From assembly GCA_021203685.1 (NCBI GenBank), contig JAJQAS010000082.1, positions 1 to 20,743 on the forward strand: a stretch of 20,743 nucleotides of DNA. Direction: 5' to 3'. A program made the position numbers and the translations under genes. Below, piece by piece: positions 1-6,712 of this stretch. The DNA is from Clostridiales bacterium. GTDB taxonomy: Bacteria > Bacillota > Clostridia > Oscillospirales > Oscillospiraceae. How positions within the stretch are numbered: position 1 is the first letter of the stretch; the number at the start of each line of letters is the position of its first letter. The notes beneath the pieces were generated by a model. That model did no database searches. It had not been told where the DNA came from and saw nothing but the letters and a program-made list of their open reading frames with translations.

Positions 1-69
1 GGACGGGAGGAAGTCAAACAGTACGTCATGCAGAAAATACAGGTTTGCGGCTGCGTAAACAAGGCGTAA
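1..69 (+). CDS. 3' end of an unidentified gene (partial)
   Basis: Frame 1 is open from the first base and ends at TAA (67-69), giving a 22-residue C-terminal tip that ends VCGCVNKA. A stem-loop follows 18 bases later, which fits the end of a transcription unit. Too little is present to name a family. The call rests only on the open frame and the downstream hairpin, so it could also be chance. Confidence 0.35.
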   Translation, partial: GREEVKQYVMQKIQVCGCVNKA

Positions 70-87
70 GAGCGCAAACGGATAAGT

Positions 88-125
88 ACCCCCTGCCGAC
101 TGGATTTCACCAAGCGGCAGGGGGT
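88..125. terminator. Inverted repeat between convergent genes
   Basis: ACCCCCTGCCG (88-98) pairs perfectly with CGGCAGGGGGT (115-125) around a 16-nt loop. It lies between the end of the plus-strand gene tip and the end of the minus-strand AraC gene, where a shared terminator is expected. Neither side has a clear run of T residues, so intrinsic termination is probable but not certain. Confidence 0.45.
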
Positions 126-154
126 GATTTCGACTGAAAGCTCATGTGCCTCCG

Positions 155-1147
155 TCAAGGAGACTGGTCTGGGGAGCGATTTTGGTATTCCCTGGGTGAA
201 ACCCCGTAATAAGCCCGGAACGCCTTGTAAAAATTGCTGCTGTTGCTGTAGCCCAGCAGGGCGGCAATTTCACTGACGGGGAGGGTTGTCCCTTCCAGCA
301 GGGCAACAGCCCGCACCATGCGCTGCTCCAGCAGGATAGCGGAAAAGGTTTTCCCGGTCTCTTTTGGTAAGAGGGTGGAAATGTAGTTCGGATGATAAGA
401 GAAATGTTTTGCGACCTCCTGTAAGGTCACAGTATCAATGTGTTCGCCAATATAGCTGACGATTTGCTCCGCCAGGCTCTGGGTTTTCTCGCTCAGACCG
501 GGCGGATTGGAGTGCTTGTACTGCCGGGCCACCTGCATCATCAGGGCCATCGTCAGTGATTGCAGAACGGCCTGGGAGTTTTCTGTAGGCTCCGCATATT
601 CCACCACCATCACTTCCAGCAGACGGCGGATGGAAAACTGGTCGTCGAAGCGGAGCAGGATGTATTCGTCTGAGTACTGATCGACCTTCGGGTTCAGAAA
701 GAACTGAAACAGCCGGGAATCCGCGGCCAAAACATGGAAATAAGATTTGAAATAGGCTTCCGCGCTGAAAAAGGCCCTTGTCTGAATCAGCACACCGATG
801 ATGATGGTCTCCTCTTTGCTCTGATCCTGAATCGCGTATCCGGCGTGGGGTTGCCCGATATAGCACTCTCCCTCGTGGACGGTGATTTCTTTGTCAAACT
901 GGTAACTCAGGGCGTTATAATCCCCCTGATAGGCGAAGTTGAAAAAGAAAAAGTCCTGCCGGTGAAACAATTCCAGAATCTTTTTTCCTTTATAGACGCA
1001 GACCATGATGTCCTCAGAGGGAAGACCGGGCCAGAGCTGGGTCTTTTCCCGTGGGCTGCCCGGCGGCACGTCGAGATACTTCCATTCGATTGCGTCAAAT
1101 TCCCTGCTCAGCTTCTCTATGGCGTTGGATAGAATTTCCTCTCGCAT
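155..1147 (-). CDS. AraC-family transcriptional regulator
   Basis: This is a DNA-binding regulator of 330 residues. The N-terminal ~200 residues look like a cupin-type sensing domain: beta-rich, with a segment near HEGECYIGQPHAGYAI. The last ~100 residues form the two helix-turn-helix motifs of the family: LQEVAKHFSYHPNYIS, then VSEIAALLGYSNSSNFYKAFR with the typical ending YYGVSPREYQNR. The frame is open 57 codons further upstream, but the start MREEILSN at 1147 is preferred because GGAGG sits 6 nt before it and an extended -10 promoter lies just upstream. The gene is divergent from the redox/reductase run, so control of those genes is a reasonable guess. The ligand is unknown. Confidence 0.88.
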   Translation of the reverse strand: MREEILSNAIEKLSREFDAIEWKYLDVPPGSPREKTQLWPGLPSEDIMVCVYKGKKILELFHRQDFFFFNFAYQGDYNALSYQFDKEITVHEGECYIGQPHAGYAIQDQSKEETIIIGVLIQTRAFFSAEAYFKSYFHVLAADSRLFQFFLNPKVDQYSDEYILLRFDDQFSIRRLLEVMVVEYAEPTENSQAVLQSLTMALMMQVARQYKHSNPPGLSEKTQSLAEQIVSYIGEHIDTVTLQEVAKHFSYHPNYISTLLPKETGKTFSAILLEQRMVRAVALLEGTTLPVSEIAALLGYSNSSNFYKAFRAYYGVSPREYQNRSPDQSP

Positions 1148-1174
1148 GGCGCACCTCCGTTTTTTCTTGTCTTC

Positions 1175-1183
1175 AGTATACCA
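1175..1183 (-). promoter_or_regulatory. Extended -10 promoter of the AraC gene
   Basis: On the minus strand the bases read TGGTATACT, an extended -10 element (TGN plus TATACT), about 28 nt upstream of the chosen ATG. No good -35 hexamer stands 16-18 nt further upstream, as is common for extended -10 promoters. Confidence 0.5.
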
Positions 1184-1243
1184 TAGGATATGAGAAAATG
1201 CCACTCTCATTATTAAGATTTGGCGCTGATTTATCATCCCTGA

Positions 1244-1405
1244 ATGTGTATACTTATCATCAGAAGTAGGAGACCGCAAAATAAGGATGAACTGACACTC
1301 TATCCGAAGCGCATCCATGAAGTGCTGGGCGGCGATATTACGGCAGATCCGCTTCCGCTTTCCGATGAGGATTACCTGGAAATCTACCGCAGGGCTTACC
1401 GCTGA
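1244..1405 (+). pseudogene. C-terminal remnant of an unidentified enzyme gene
   Basis: A plus-strand frame ends at TGA (1403-1405), 14 nt before the next gene. The part from about 1283 reads like a real protein terminus, including YPKRIHEVLGGDITADP and DEDYLEIYRRAYR, while the residues before it (from ATG 1244) look like translated noncoding DNA. No ribosome binding site precedes the ATG. It is best read as the 3' stub of a gene whose body was lost when the AraC region was joined on. The ending loosely recalls iron-containing alcohol dehydrogenases, but I do not claim that identity. Confidence 0.35.
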
Positions 1406-1419
1406 GAGAGGCTTGCGGT

Positions 1420-1854
1420 ATGAACGAAAAAGTGAAAGCGGCGGGGGAAAACTATCAAAACGGCTACAACTGCGCCCAGGCGGTGTTCTGCGCCTTTGCG
1501 GAGGAGCTGGGGCTGGACGAGGAGACCGCGTTTCGCATGATGGAAGGCTTCGGCGGGGGGTTCGGCGGTAGGCAGGAGGTCTGCGGTGCGTTTTCCGCCG
1601 CCACTGCCGTTATCAGCTATTCTATCAGCGGCCACTCAGAAGACAACACCAGAGCAAAAACCTATCGCACCGTCCGCAAGGCTGCGGAGATCTTTGAAAA
1701 AAAGTATGGTTCCATCCGCTGCAAGGAAATTCTGCAAGGCAATTCGCCCAAGGCGTTTCAGTGCGGGATGAAGGTAAAAGACGCTGTGCTGGTCGTTCAG
1801 AAGGTGCTGGCAGAGGAATCCGCCGACCAGGAGACCGCACAGGCGGCAAGATAA
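1420..1854 (+). CDS. C_GCAxxG_C_C family protein
   Basis: This is a small 144-residue protein of the cysteine-patterned C_GCAxxG_C_C family, thought to have a redox or metal-binding role. The conserved cysteines are visible: NGYNCAQ (C18), C24, the EVCGAFSAAT core (C55), RCKEIL (C101) and FQCGMK (C115). The family core is usually CGAxxG; here the final glycine is alanine (CGAFSAA). A glycine-rich stretch, GFGGGFGG, precedes the core. A purine-rich GAGAGAGG site lies upstream of the ATG. The gene is followed 27 nt later by an aldo/keto reductase, so the two are probably co-transcribed. The exact function is unknown. Confidence 0.85.
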   Translation: MNEKVKAAGENYQNGYNCAQAVFCAFAEELGLDEETAFRMMEGFGGGFGGRQEVCGAFSAATAVISYSISGHSEDNTRAKTYRTVRKAAEIFEKKYGSIRCKEILQGNSPKAFQCGMKVKDAVLVVQKVLAEESADQETAQAAR

Positions 1855-1881
1855 ATATAACAGAAAAGGAGCATCCATCTT

Positions 1882-2730
1882 ATGAATCCTTTAGAGTACA
1901 CAGTTCGATTGAACAACGGCTATGAGATCCCCTGTGTGGGCTTCGGCACCTGGCAGACGCCGGACGGGGACACGGCTGTGATGGCCGTCAGCGAGGCAAT
2001 TAAAGCCGGATACCGGCACATTGACACCGCTGCGTGTTATGAAAATGAGGTCGGTGTCGGACAGGGTATCGCAACTTCCGGAATTGCCAGAGAAAAGCTC
2101 TTTGTAACGAGTAAGGTTTGGAATACCGAACGGGGCTATGAGAAAACCCTTGCAGCCTTTGAGAAGTCCCTGTCCGATTTGGGGCTGGAGTATCTGGACT
2201 TGTACCTGATCCACTGGCGGGCTTCGGCTTCCCATTATGATAACTGGGAAGAAATCAATCTGGAGACCTGGCGGGCGATGACGGAGCTTTATAAGGCTGG
2301 CAAAATCAAGGCCATCGGCGTTTCTAACTTCCTGCCCCACCACATGGAGGCGCTGATGAAAACGGAGGTGCCGCCTATGGTGAATCAGATTGAGTATCAT
2401 CCGGGGCTGAACCAGGAGGAGACTGTGGCGTACTGCAAGCAACACGGCGTTCTTGTAGAGGCATGGAGTCCCCTCGGAACAGGCCGTATGCTGAACAACG
2501 GGGAGCTGAAAGCTATCGCCGCATACTATGGCAAGTCTGTCGCCCAGCTCTGCATCCGGTGGTGCCTGCAAAACGGCGTCGTCCCGCTGCCGAAGTCCGT
2601 AACGCCGTCCCGAATCGCAGAAAATGCACAGGTGTTCGATTTCATTATTTCAGAAGCAGATATGCAGAAAATCAACGCCATGCCGTATTTCGGCGGCTCC
2701 GGCCTGCACCCGGACAAAGTGAATTTCTGA
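1882..2730 (+). CDS. Aldo/keto reductase (2,5-diketogluconate reductase-like)
   Basis: This is a 282-residue NADPH-dependent carbonyl reductase with a TIM-barrel fold, full length for the family. The catalytic tetrad is complete: D48 (RHIDTA), Y53 (CYENE), K78 (VTSKVW) and H111 (YLIHW). The family signatures AIGVSNF and MVNQIEYHPGL are present, followed by WSPLGTGR and the cofactor-binding end PLPKSVTPSRIAEN. The substrate cannot be told from sequence; small aldehydes or keto-sugars are usual. AGGAG (1867-1871) precedes the ATG. It sits between the C_GCAxxG_C_C gene and a MATE gene, in an apparent operon. Confidence 0.93.
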   Translation: MNPLEYTVRLNNGYEIPCVGFGTWQTPDGDTAVMAVSEAIKAGYRHIDTAACYENEVGVGQGIATSGIAREKLFVTSKVWNTERGYEKTLAAFEKSLSDLGLEYLDLYLIHWRASASHYDNWEEINLETWRAMTELYKAGKIKAIGVSNFLPHHMEALMKTEVPPMVNQIEYHPGLNQEETVAYCKQHGVLVEAWSPLGTGRMLNNGELKAIAAYYGKSVAQLCIRWCLQNGVVPLPKSVTPSRIAENAQVFDFIISEADMQKINAMPYFGGSGLHPDKVNF

Positions 2731-2748
2731 TGGGAGGAGGGAAAAGCG

Positions 2749-3252
2749 ATGGATGAGACGGCGATGATCCGTGACCTGACAAGAGGAAACGTGGCCCGGC
2801 TTCTATTCGGCTTTTCCCTCCCATTCGTGCTGGCCAATCTTCTGCAAACGCTGTACGGCATGGTGGATATGATTGTGGTGGGGCAGTTTGTCGGCTCTGC
2901 CGGGCTTTCTGCGGTGGGGATCGGCAGTGACCTGCTTTCCATTCTGACGCTGCTCTGTACGGGATTTGCCACGGCGGGGCAGATCATGATTTCTCAGTAT
3001 GTAGGAAAGGACGACTGCGACAGCATTTCCCATACCATCGGCACGATGTTTACCATTCTGCTGTTGGCTGCGCTGGGAGTGACCGCGGTGTGCTGCGTAC
3101 TGGCCGCACCGTTGCTGCGTCTGGTCAACACCCCGGATGAAGCCTGGGAACAGGCCATGGCGAAAGCCGCCATGCCGGAACATAACTCTGACATCCTTGC
3201 GTTCCAACACTGGATGCGCTATGATAACGATAGAAAAAAGAAAGTCAGGTGA
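2749..3252 (+). pseudogene. Truncated MATE efflux protein fused to a foreign tail
   Basis: The first ~138 codons encode the N-terminal part of a MATE-family multidrug or sodium-coupled exporter: RGNVARLLFGFSLPFVLANLL, then MVDMIVVGQFVG and the AGQIMISQYVG segment, covering about three to four membrane helices. Intact family members have about 450 residues. After VNTPDEAWEQAMA the hydrophobic pattern stops and the frame runs into a charged tail (MPEHNSD...NDRKKKVR, from 3172) that does not belong to MATE proteins and ends 6 nt before a mobile-element gene. The tail is probably the end of a truncated mobile-element gene. The junction falls at about 3155-3172. A transport function is unlikely. 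GGGAGGAGGG precedes the ATG. Confidence 0.8.
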
Positions 3253-3258
3253 ACACCT

Positions 3259-3558
3259 ATGCTGCGGAAAATTTTAATGCTCCCACTCAAATTACTGGTG
3301 CTGCCACTGCTTCTGGTCTGCATGATCGCGACGGTACTGGTGAAGCTACTCACGAATCTGTCCTCTTACATCATTGGACCGCTGATGCTGTTTTTGCTGG
3401 GATTCTGCGTGTATTTTATCGTACAGCAGACGTGGAACCAGGTTGCGATTCTGGCGGCGCTGGAGGTCCTCTGCGTGGCCGCACTGTTTGGCGCTGTCTG
3501 TATCGAGACTTTGCTGGCAAATGTATGTGGCGCACTGACTGGCTTTTTACATTCCTAA
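3259..3558 (+). CDS. Small membrane protein of a conjugative element (CD1845-like)
   Basis: This 99-residue protein is almost wholly hydrophobic and has about three membrane segments (roughly residues 4-28, 34-55 and 62-92). It sits directly upstream of a relaxase, the place taken by the CD1845-type small membrane protein in Tn1549-like elements. That assignment rests on size, hydrophobicity and position rather than on a sharp motif. The start ATG is 7 nt after the previous stop with a weak AGGTG site, so translational coupling is likely. A strong terminator follows at once. Its molecular role is unknown. Confidence 0.65.
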   Translation: MLRKILMLPLKLLVLPLLLVCMIATVLVKLLTNLSSYIIGPLMLFLLGFCVYFIVQQTWNQVAILAALEVLCVAALFGAVCIETLLANVCGALTGFLHS

Positions 3559-3563
3559 ATACC

Positions 3564-3594
3564 GGGGCTGCTCACGGGCAGCCCCCTCTTTTTT
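3564..3594 (+). terminator. Intrinsic terminator between CD1845-like gene and relaxase
   Basis: GGGGCTGC (3564-3571) and GCAGCCCC (3578-3585) form an 8-bp GC stem with a 6-nt loop, followed by CTCTTTTTT. The relaxase ribosome binding site begins only a few bases later, so the relaxase is either expressed by readthrough or kept low. Confidence 0.8.
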
Positions 3595-3611
3595 GAAGGG
3601 ACGGTGATAGA

Positions 3612-5017
3612 GTGGCGGCAACACGTCTGATCGCCATGCACCTGACAAGGGAAAAACACTGGCTCAGCGTCTCCGTGACAGGACAGACTACGCCCAAAAC
3701 CCGGAGAAAACAGAGAAGGGCAATCTGGTCACGGCTTATGCTTGCGACCCTATGACGGTGGACGAAGAATTTCTGTTGGCCAAGCGGCAGTATCAGCACA
3801 TCACCGGGCGACAGCAGAAAAGCAATGTGATCGCCTACCAGATACGCCAGTCTTTCAAGCCGGGGGAAATCACGCCGGAGGAAGCCAACAAGGTCGGCTA
3901 CGAACTGGCTTTGCGATTCACAAAGGGCAAACACGCTTTTATCGTCGCCACCCACACAGACCGGGCGCATATCCACAATCATATCATCTTCAACTCCACA
4001 ACGCTGGACTGTTCCCACAAATTCGTGGACTTCCACAACTCCGGGCTGGCGCTGCAAAAGGTCAGTGACATCATCTGCGTGGAGCACGGGCTGTCCATCA
4101 TTGAGAAGAAGCCTTACCAAGAACGGGTAAAACGGACGGAATACCCGAAGCGAGAGACCTTTCGGGACGCTATCTGCGAGACCATTGAAAACATCCTGGC
4201 GCAAAAGCCAAAGGACTTTGAAGCGTTTTTGCGGATGCTGGAACAGGCCGGATATGAAGTCAAGCGGGGTAAGTACACCGCCGTCAAGGGGCCTGAGCAG
4301 AAGCGATTCATTCGGTTTCGCTCCCTGGGGGAAGGATATTCTGATGAAGAAATTCGCGCTGTTCTGCTGGGCGAAAAGGCGCATCAGGTCAGGAGAAAAA
4401 GCAAACGCAAAACCGCTCCCCAGCGCAGTTTCAGCCTGCTGGTGGACATCGACGCAAAGCTACAGGCCAAAGGCCCCGGCTATCAACGGTGGGCGACAGT
4501 CTACAATTTGAAACAAATGGCCCGAACGATGATTTATCTCCGGGAACACGGAATTGAAAGTCTCGACCAACTGCGGGAAATGACCGATTCCGCCACGACC
4601 AGATTTGATGCGCTGGATGCAAAGCTGAAAGCGTCTGAGAAGCGGCTTGTAGAAATTGCCGCTCTGAAAACTCATATTATCAACTATTCTAAGACCTGTG
4701 ACGTTTATGTGGAGTATCGGAAATCCGGGTACAGCCAAAAATTTTTTGAAAATCACAGGGAGCAGCTCACGCTGCACAAAGCGGCAAAGGACGCCTTTGA
4801 CCAGCTCGGCGTGAAAAAGCTGCCCCGCGTCAAAGACCTGACGACGGAGTACACCCAAATGCTGGCGGAAAAGAAAGCAACCTATGCAGAGTACCGCACT
4901 GCCCGAAGCGAGATGCGGGAACTGCAAAACGCTCAACGCAACGTGGAAACATTCTTTGAGATGGAACAAAAAGAATTGGAACAGGAACGCAGGGAGGAAC
5001 AGAAAAAGACCCGGTGA
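3612..5017 (+). pseudogene. MOBP-type relaxase/mobilisation nuclease, frameshifted near the start
   Basis: Relaxases nick oriT and pilot the DNA strand in conjugation. The GTG start at 3612 (AAGGGA site upstream) reads VAATRLIAMHL, a typical N-terminus for this family. The frame must then shift by one base at about 3645-3647 to continue as KGKTLAQRLRDRTDYAQNPEK and on through MTVDEEF (ATG 3752) to the stop. From ATG 3752 the product is 421 residues. It keeps the metal-binding histidine motif HIHNH (residues 73-77 from that ATG) after HAFIVATHTDRA, then the family sequence VKRGKYTAVKG and a charged coiled-coil end. With the shift repaired it would have about 467 residues, near full length. The shift may be a true mutation, a sequencing error or, less likely, ribosomal slippage near the A5 run. 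Confidence 0.82.
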
Positions 5018-5025
5018 ATGATTTT

Positions 5026-5072
5026 GGCGCAGTCAGTCTGAGAAGGACTGGCTGCGCCGCTTTTGTTTTTTG
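5026..5072 (+). terminator. Intrinsic terminator after the relaxase
   Basis: GGCGCAGTCAGTC (5026-5038) pairs with GACTGGCTGCGCC (5046-5058) through 13 bp with one G-T pair and a 7-nt loop. It is followed by GCTTTTGTTTTTTG. It starts 8 nt after the relaxase stop. Confidence 0.9.
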
Positions 5073-5121
5073 TTAAAATATCGGCAGTGAACAATCCAAA
5101 ATTTGCCTGCCAATTCCTTTA

Positions 5122-5263
5122 GCGTTTTGCAAAAACGCGCAGCCACCACTCCCAAAGTGGTGTTCTTCCAGGGGATTGGGGATGTGCCTTAACAAGCGAT
5201 TTTCACAGGTCGGCGGAGCGCCGAACCGGTGAAAATCTGTAAACTTGGACAAGTTTACCCTGC
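5122..5263 (+). other. Cluster of inverted repeats, possible oriT of the remnant
   Basis: This noncoding stretch between relaxase and LacI gene holds four inverted repeats: GCGTTTT/AAAACGC (5122-5138); CACCACT/AGTGGTG (5144-5162); GATTTTCAC/GTGAAAATC (5198-5237) with TCGGCG/CGCCGA nested inside; and GTAAACTTG/CAAGTTTAC (5239-5258). The last is followed at once by ACCCTGC (5257-5263). In known MOBP origins an inverted repeat stands just before a nick site resembling ATCCTG/C, so the layout suits an oriT. The match to that consensus is partial and the nick position is inferred. I see no gene between 5073 and 5368. Confidence 0.45.
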
Positions 5264-5368
5264 TTGCCCCATAGTATCTCCCCCTGCAGTTGCAGCGATT
5301 CTTTCCTTTTTTTTCAGCATAACTTAGCCTTCATGTGGTGCTTGGGTGATGAAACAGAAAATAGCTTA

Positions 5369-5397
5369 TTGACGGTTCGCTTCTATTCCGCTATAAT
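5369..5397 (+). promoter_or_regulatory. Sigma-A promoter of the LacI-family gene
   Basis: TTGACG (5369-5374) and a perfect TATAAT (5392-5397) are separated by 17 nt. The start codon of the regulator lies 59 nt downstream of the -10. Confidence 0.88.
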
Positions 5398-5399
5398 GG

Positions 5400-5422
5400 T
5401 TAAATAGATTTCATTTATTTAA
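5400..5422 (+). promoter_or_regulatory. Candidate operator for autoregulation
   Basis: TTAAATA (5400-5406) and TATTTAA (5416-5422) form inverted arms around 9 nt and cover the expected transcription start of the regulator. The position suits repression by a dimeric regulator. The sequence is AT-rich and unlike the sharper palindrome at 6655-6674, so chance is possible. Confidence 0.35.
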
Positions 5423-5455
5423 GAAATTAAAGTAAATCAATAGGAGGACCTTGCT

Positions 5456-6451
5456 TTGAAATCTGTTCGTATGGCCGACATCGCCGAGCGGCTGGGTATC
5501 AGCGTCGTTTCCGTTTCCAAAGGGCTTTCGGGCAAGGACGGCGTCAGCGAGGAGATGCGCGCCCGCATCCAGGCCACAGCCCGGGAAATGGGGTATAAGG
5601 CCCCTGGCACTCCGACGGAGACGACAGGGGGCAAAACCATCGGCGTTCTGGTGCAGGAGCGCTTTTTTGCGGAGAGCACCTTTTATTCCAACCTCTACCG
5701 GGAGCTGGTGAAACAGTGCAGCGCCGGAAAAGACTTTGCCATGATGGAGATTGTCACCCATCAGGCGGAGGCAGAAGTACAGACACCGGTGTTCATCAGT
5801 CAGCGCAAGGTAGATGGGTTGATTTTGATGGGGCAGCTGACCTCTGCGTATGTATCCATGCTGGCCCAATGTGGCCTGCCCTATCTGCTGCTGGATTTTT
5901 ACCGGGACGGATTTGAGGAAAGCTGTGTGGTCAGCGACAACGTGACCGGCGGCTGCCTGCTGACCCGGCACCTGTTGGAACAGGGGTATCGGGACATTGC
6001 CTTCGTGGGCAGCATCTGGGCCACGACCTCCATCATGGACCGGTATTTGGGTTATGTAAAGGCGCTGCGTCAGTTGGGACTGATTCCACGGGAGGACTGG
6101 CGGCTGGAGGATCGGAACCCGCGGGGCGATTTTCTGCCGGTTCCGCTGCCGGAGCAAATGCCCCAGGCCTTTGTATGCAGCTGCGACGAAGTGGCCTATC
6201 TCCTGGTGCGGCAGTTGAACGTCGCCGGATACCGGGTGCCGGAGGATGTGGCCGTCACCGGCTACGACGACTACGGCTTTTCCACGATCAGCGCCCCACC
6301 CCTGACTTCCTACCGGGTGGACACAGGAACCATGGCCCGCCTTGCGGTGAACCGCATCCGCAGCCTGATGGCTGGACAGTCGGAGGGCAGCCCCATTATC
6401 ACCGTTCCCGGCAGGCTGGTTCCCAGGGTGTCCACTGGGGTTGCGGAATAA
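5456..6451 (+). CDS. LacI-family transcriptional regulator of the mannan locus
   Basis: This is a 331-residue sugar-responsive repressor. The N-terminal helix-turn-helix reads VRMADIAERLGISVVSVSKGL (residues 4-24), followed by hinge-type VSEEMRARI and AREMGYKAPG. From about residue 63 it continues as a periplasmic-binding-protein-like sensor domain (KTIGVLVQERFF; VDGLILMG; VAVTGYDDYGFS; PPLTSYRVDTG). The start is TTG at 5456, chosen because AGGAGG (5442-5447) lies 8 nt upstream. The gene has its own promoter and terminator and stands just before the transporter operon, which carries a palindromic operator. The inducer is probably a manno-oligosaccharide or a breakdown product; this is inferred from the neighbours only. 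Confidence 0.92.
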   Translation: MKSVRMADIAERLGISVVSVSKGLSGKDGVSEEMRARIQATAREMGYKAPGTPTETTGGKTIGVLVQERFFAESTFYSNLYRELVKQCSAGKDFAMMEIVTHQAEAEVQTPVFISQRKVDGLILMGQLTSAYVSMLAQCGLPYLLLDFYRDGFEESCVVSDNVTGGCLLTRHLLEQGYRDIAFVGSIWATTSIMDRYLGYVKALRQLGLIPREDWRLEDRNPRGDFLPVPLPEQMPQAFVCSCDEVAYLLVRQLNVAGYRVPEDVAVTGYDDYGFSTISAPPLTSYRVDTGTMARLAVNRIRSLMAGQSEGSPIITVPGRLVPRVSTGVAE

Positions 6452-6493
6452 AGCAGTATCACTCTATCAGGAAAATGAAATAGATTTACTTTC

Positions 6494-6525
6494 AAAGCCG
6501 TCGGGTGCAAACCCGGCGGCTTTTT
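6494..6525 (+). terminator. Intrinsic terminator after the LacI-family gene
   Basis: A 13-bp stem (6494-6506 with 6511-6523, one T-G pair) is capped by a GCAA tetraloop and ends in a T run (6521-6525). It separates the regulator from the transporter operon. Confidence 0.92.
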
Positions 6526-6613
6526 GCATCCATTGTAGCGAAGTATCTATGGGCTAAATAGACAAAATTTTTAGTAAATTATTAGGCAATGCTACAAAAA
6601 TAACAAAGGGGTA

Positions 6614-6642
6614 TTGACTTAAATTTTTAGGCGTGTTATCCT
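6614..6642 (+). promoter_or_regulatory. Promoter of the mannan utilisation operon
   Basis: TTGACT (6614-6619) and TATCCT (6637-6642) are 17 nt apart. The transcription start would fall near 6649, giving a leader of about 64 nt that includes the palindrome at 6655-6674. Confidence 0.72.
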
Positions 6643-6654
6643 TTATTCAGCAAA

Positions 6655-6674
6655 GGAAATTTAGCTAAATTTCC
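6655..6674 (+). promoter_or_regulatory. Perfect 20-bp palindromic operator
   Basis: The half-site GGAAATTTAG is followed directly by its exact reverse complement CTAAATTTCC. The palindrome begins 13 nt after the -10, inside the early transcribed region, a classic place for repressor binding. The LacI-family protein encoded just upstream is the obvious partner. The centre is GC rather than the CG step seen in many LacI-family operators. Confidence 0.75.
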
Positions 6675-6712
6675 GCTAGTACCATTCACAATTTACTTAA
6701 AGGAGGAAACTT

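Larger units (their letters stand above)
3166..5265 (+). mobile_element. Remnant of a Tn1549/CTn-type conjugative or mobilisable element
   Basis: The block contains, in order, the tail of an unknown gene, a CD1845-like membrane protein, a MOBP-type relaxase and an inverted-repeat cluster. This gene pair is typical of clostridial integrative elements. It starts inside the broken MATE gene. No integrase, transposase, MobC or type IV secretion gene is present, so the element cannot move by itself. The right limit is uncertain: the LacI promoter at 5369 belongs to the host locus. The edges given are estimates. Confidence 0.7.

Noticed and set aside
3249..3596. Alternative 115-codon frame overlapping the CD1845-like gene
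   Set aside because: Its product has no protein-like pattern and it lies out of frame across the whole hydrophobic 99-residue gene, which has consistent membrane segments and ends at a terminator.
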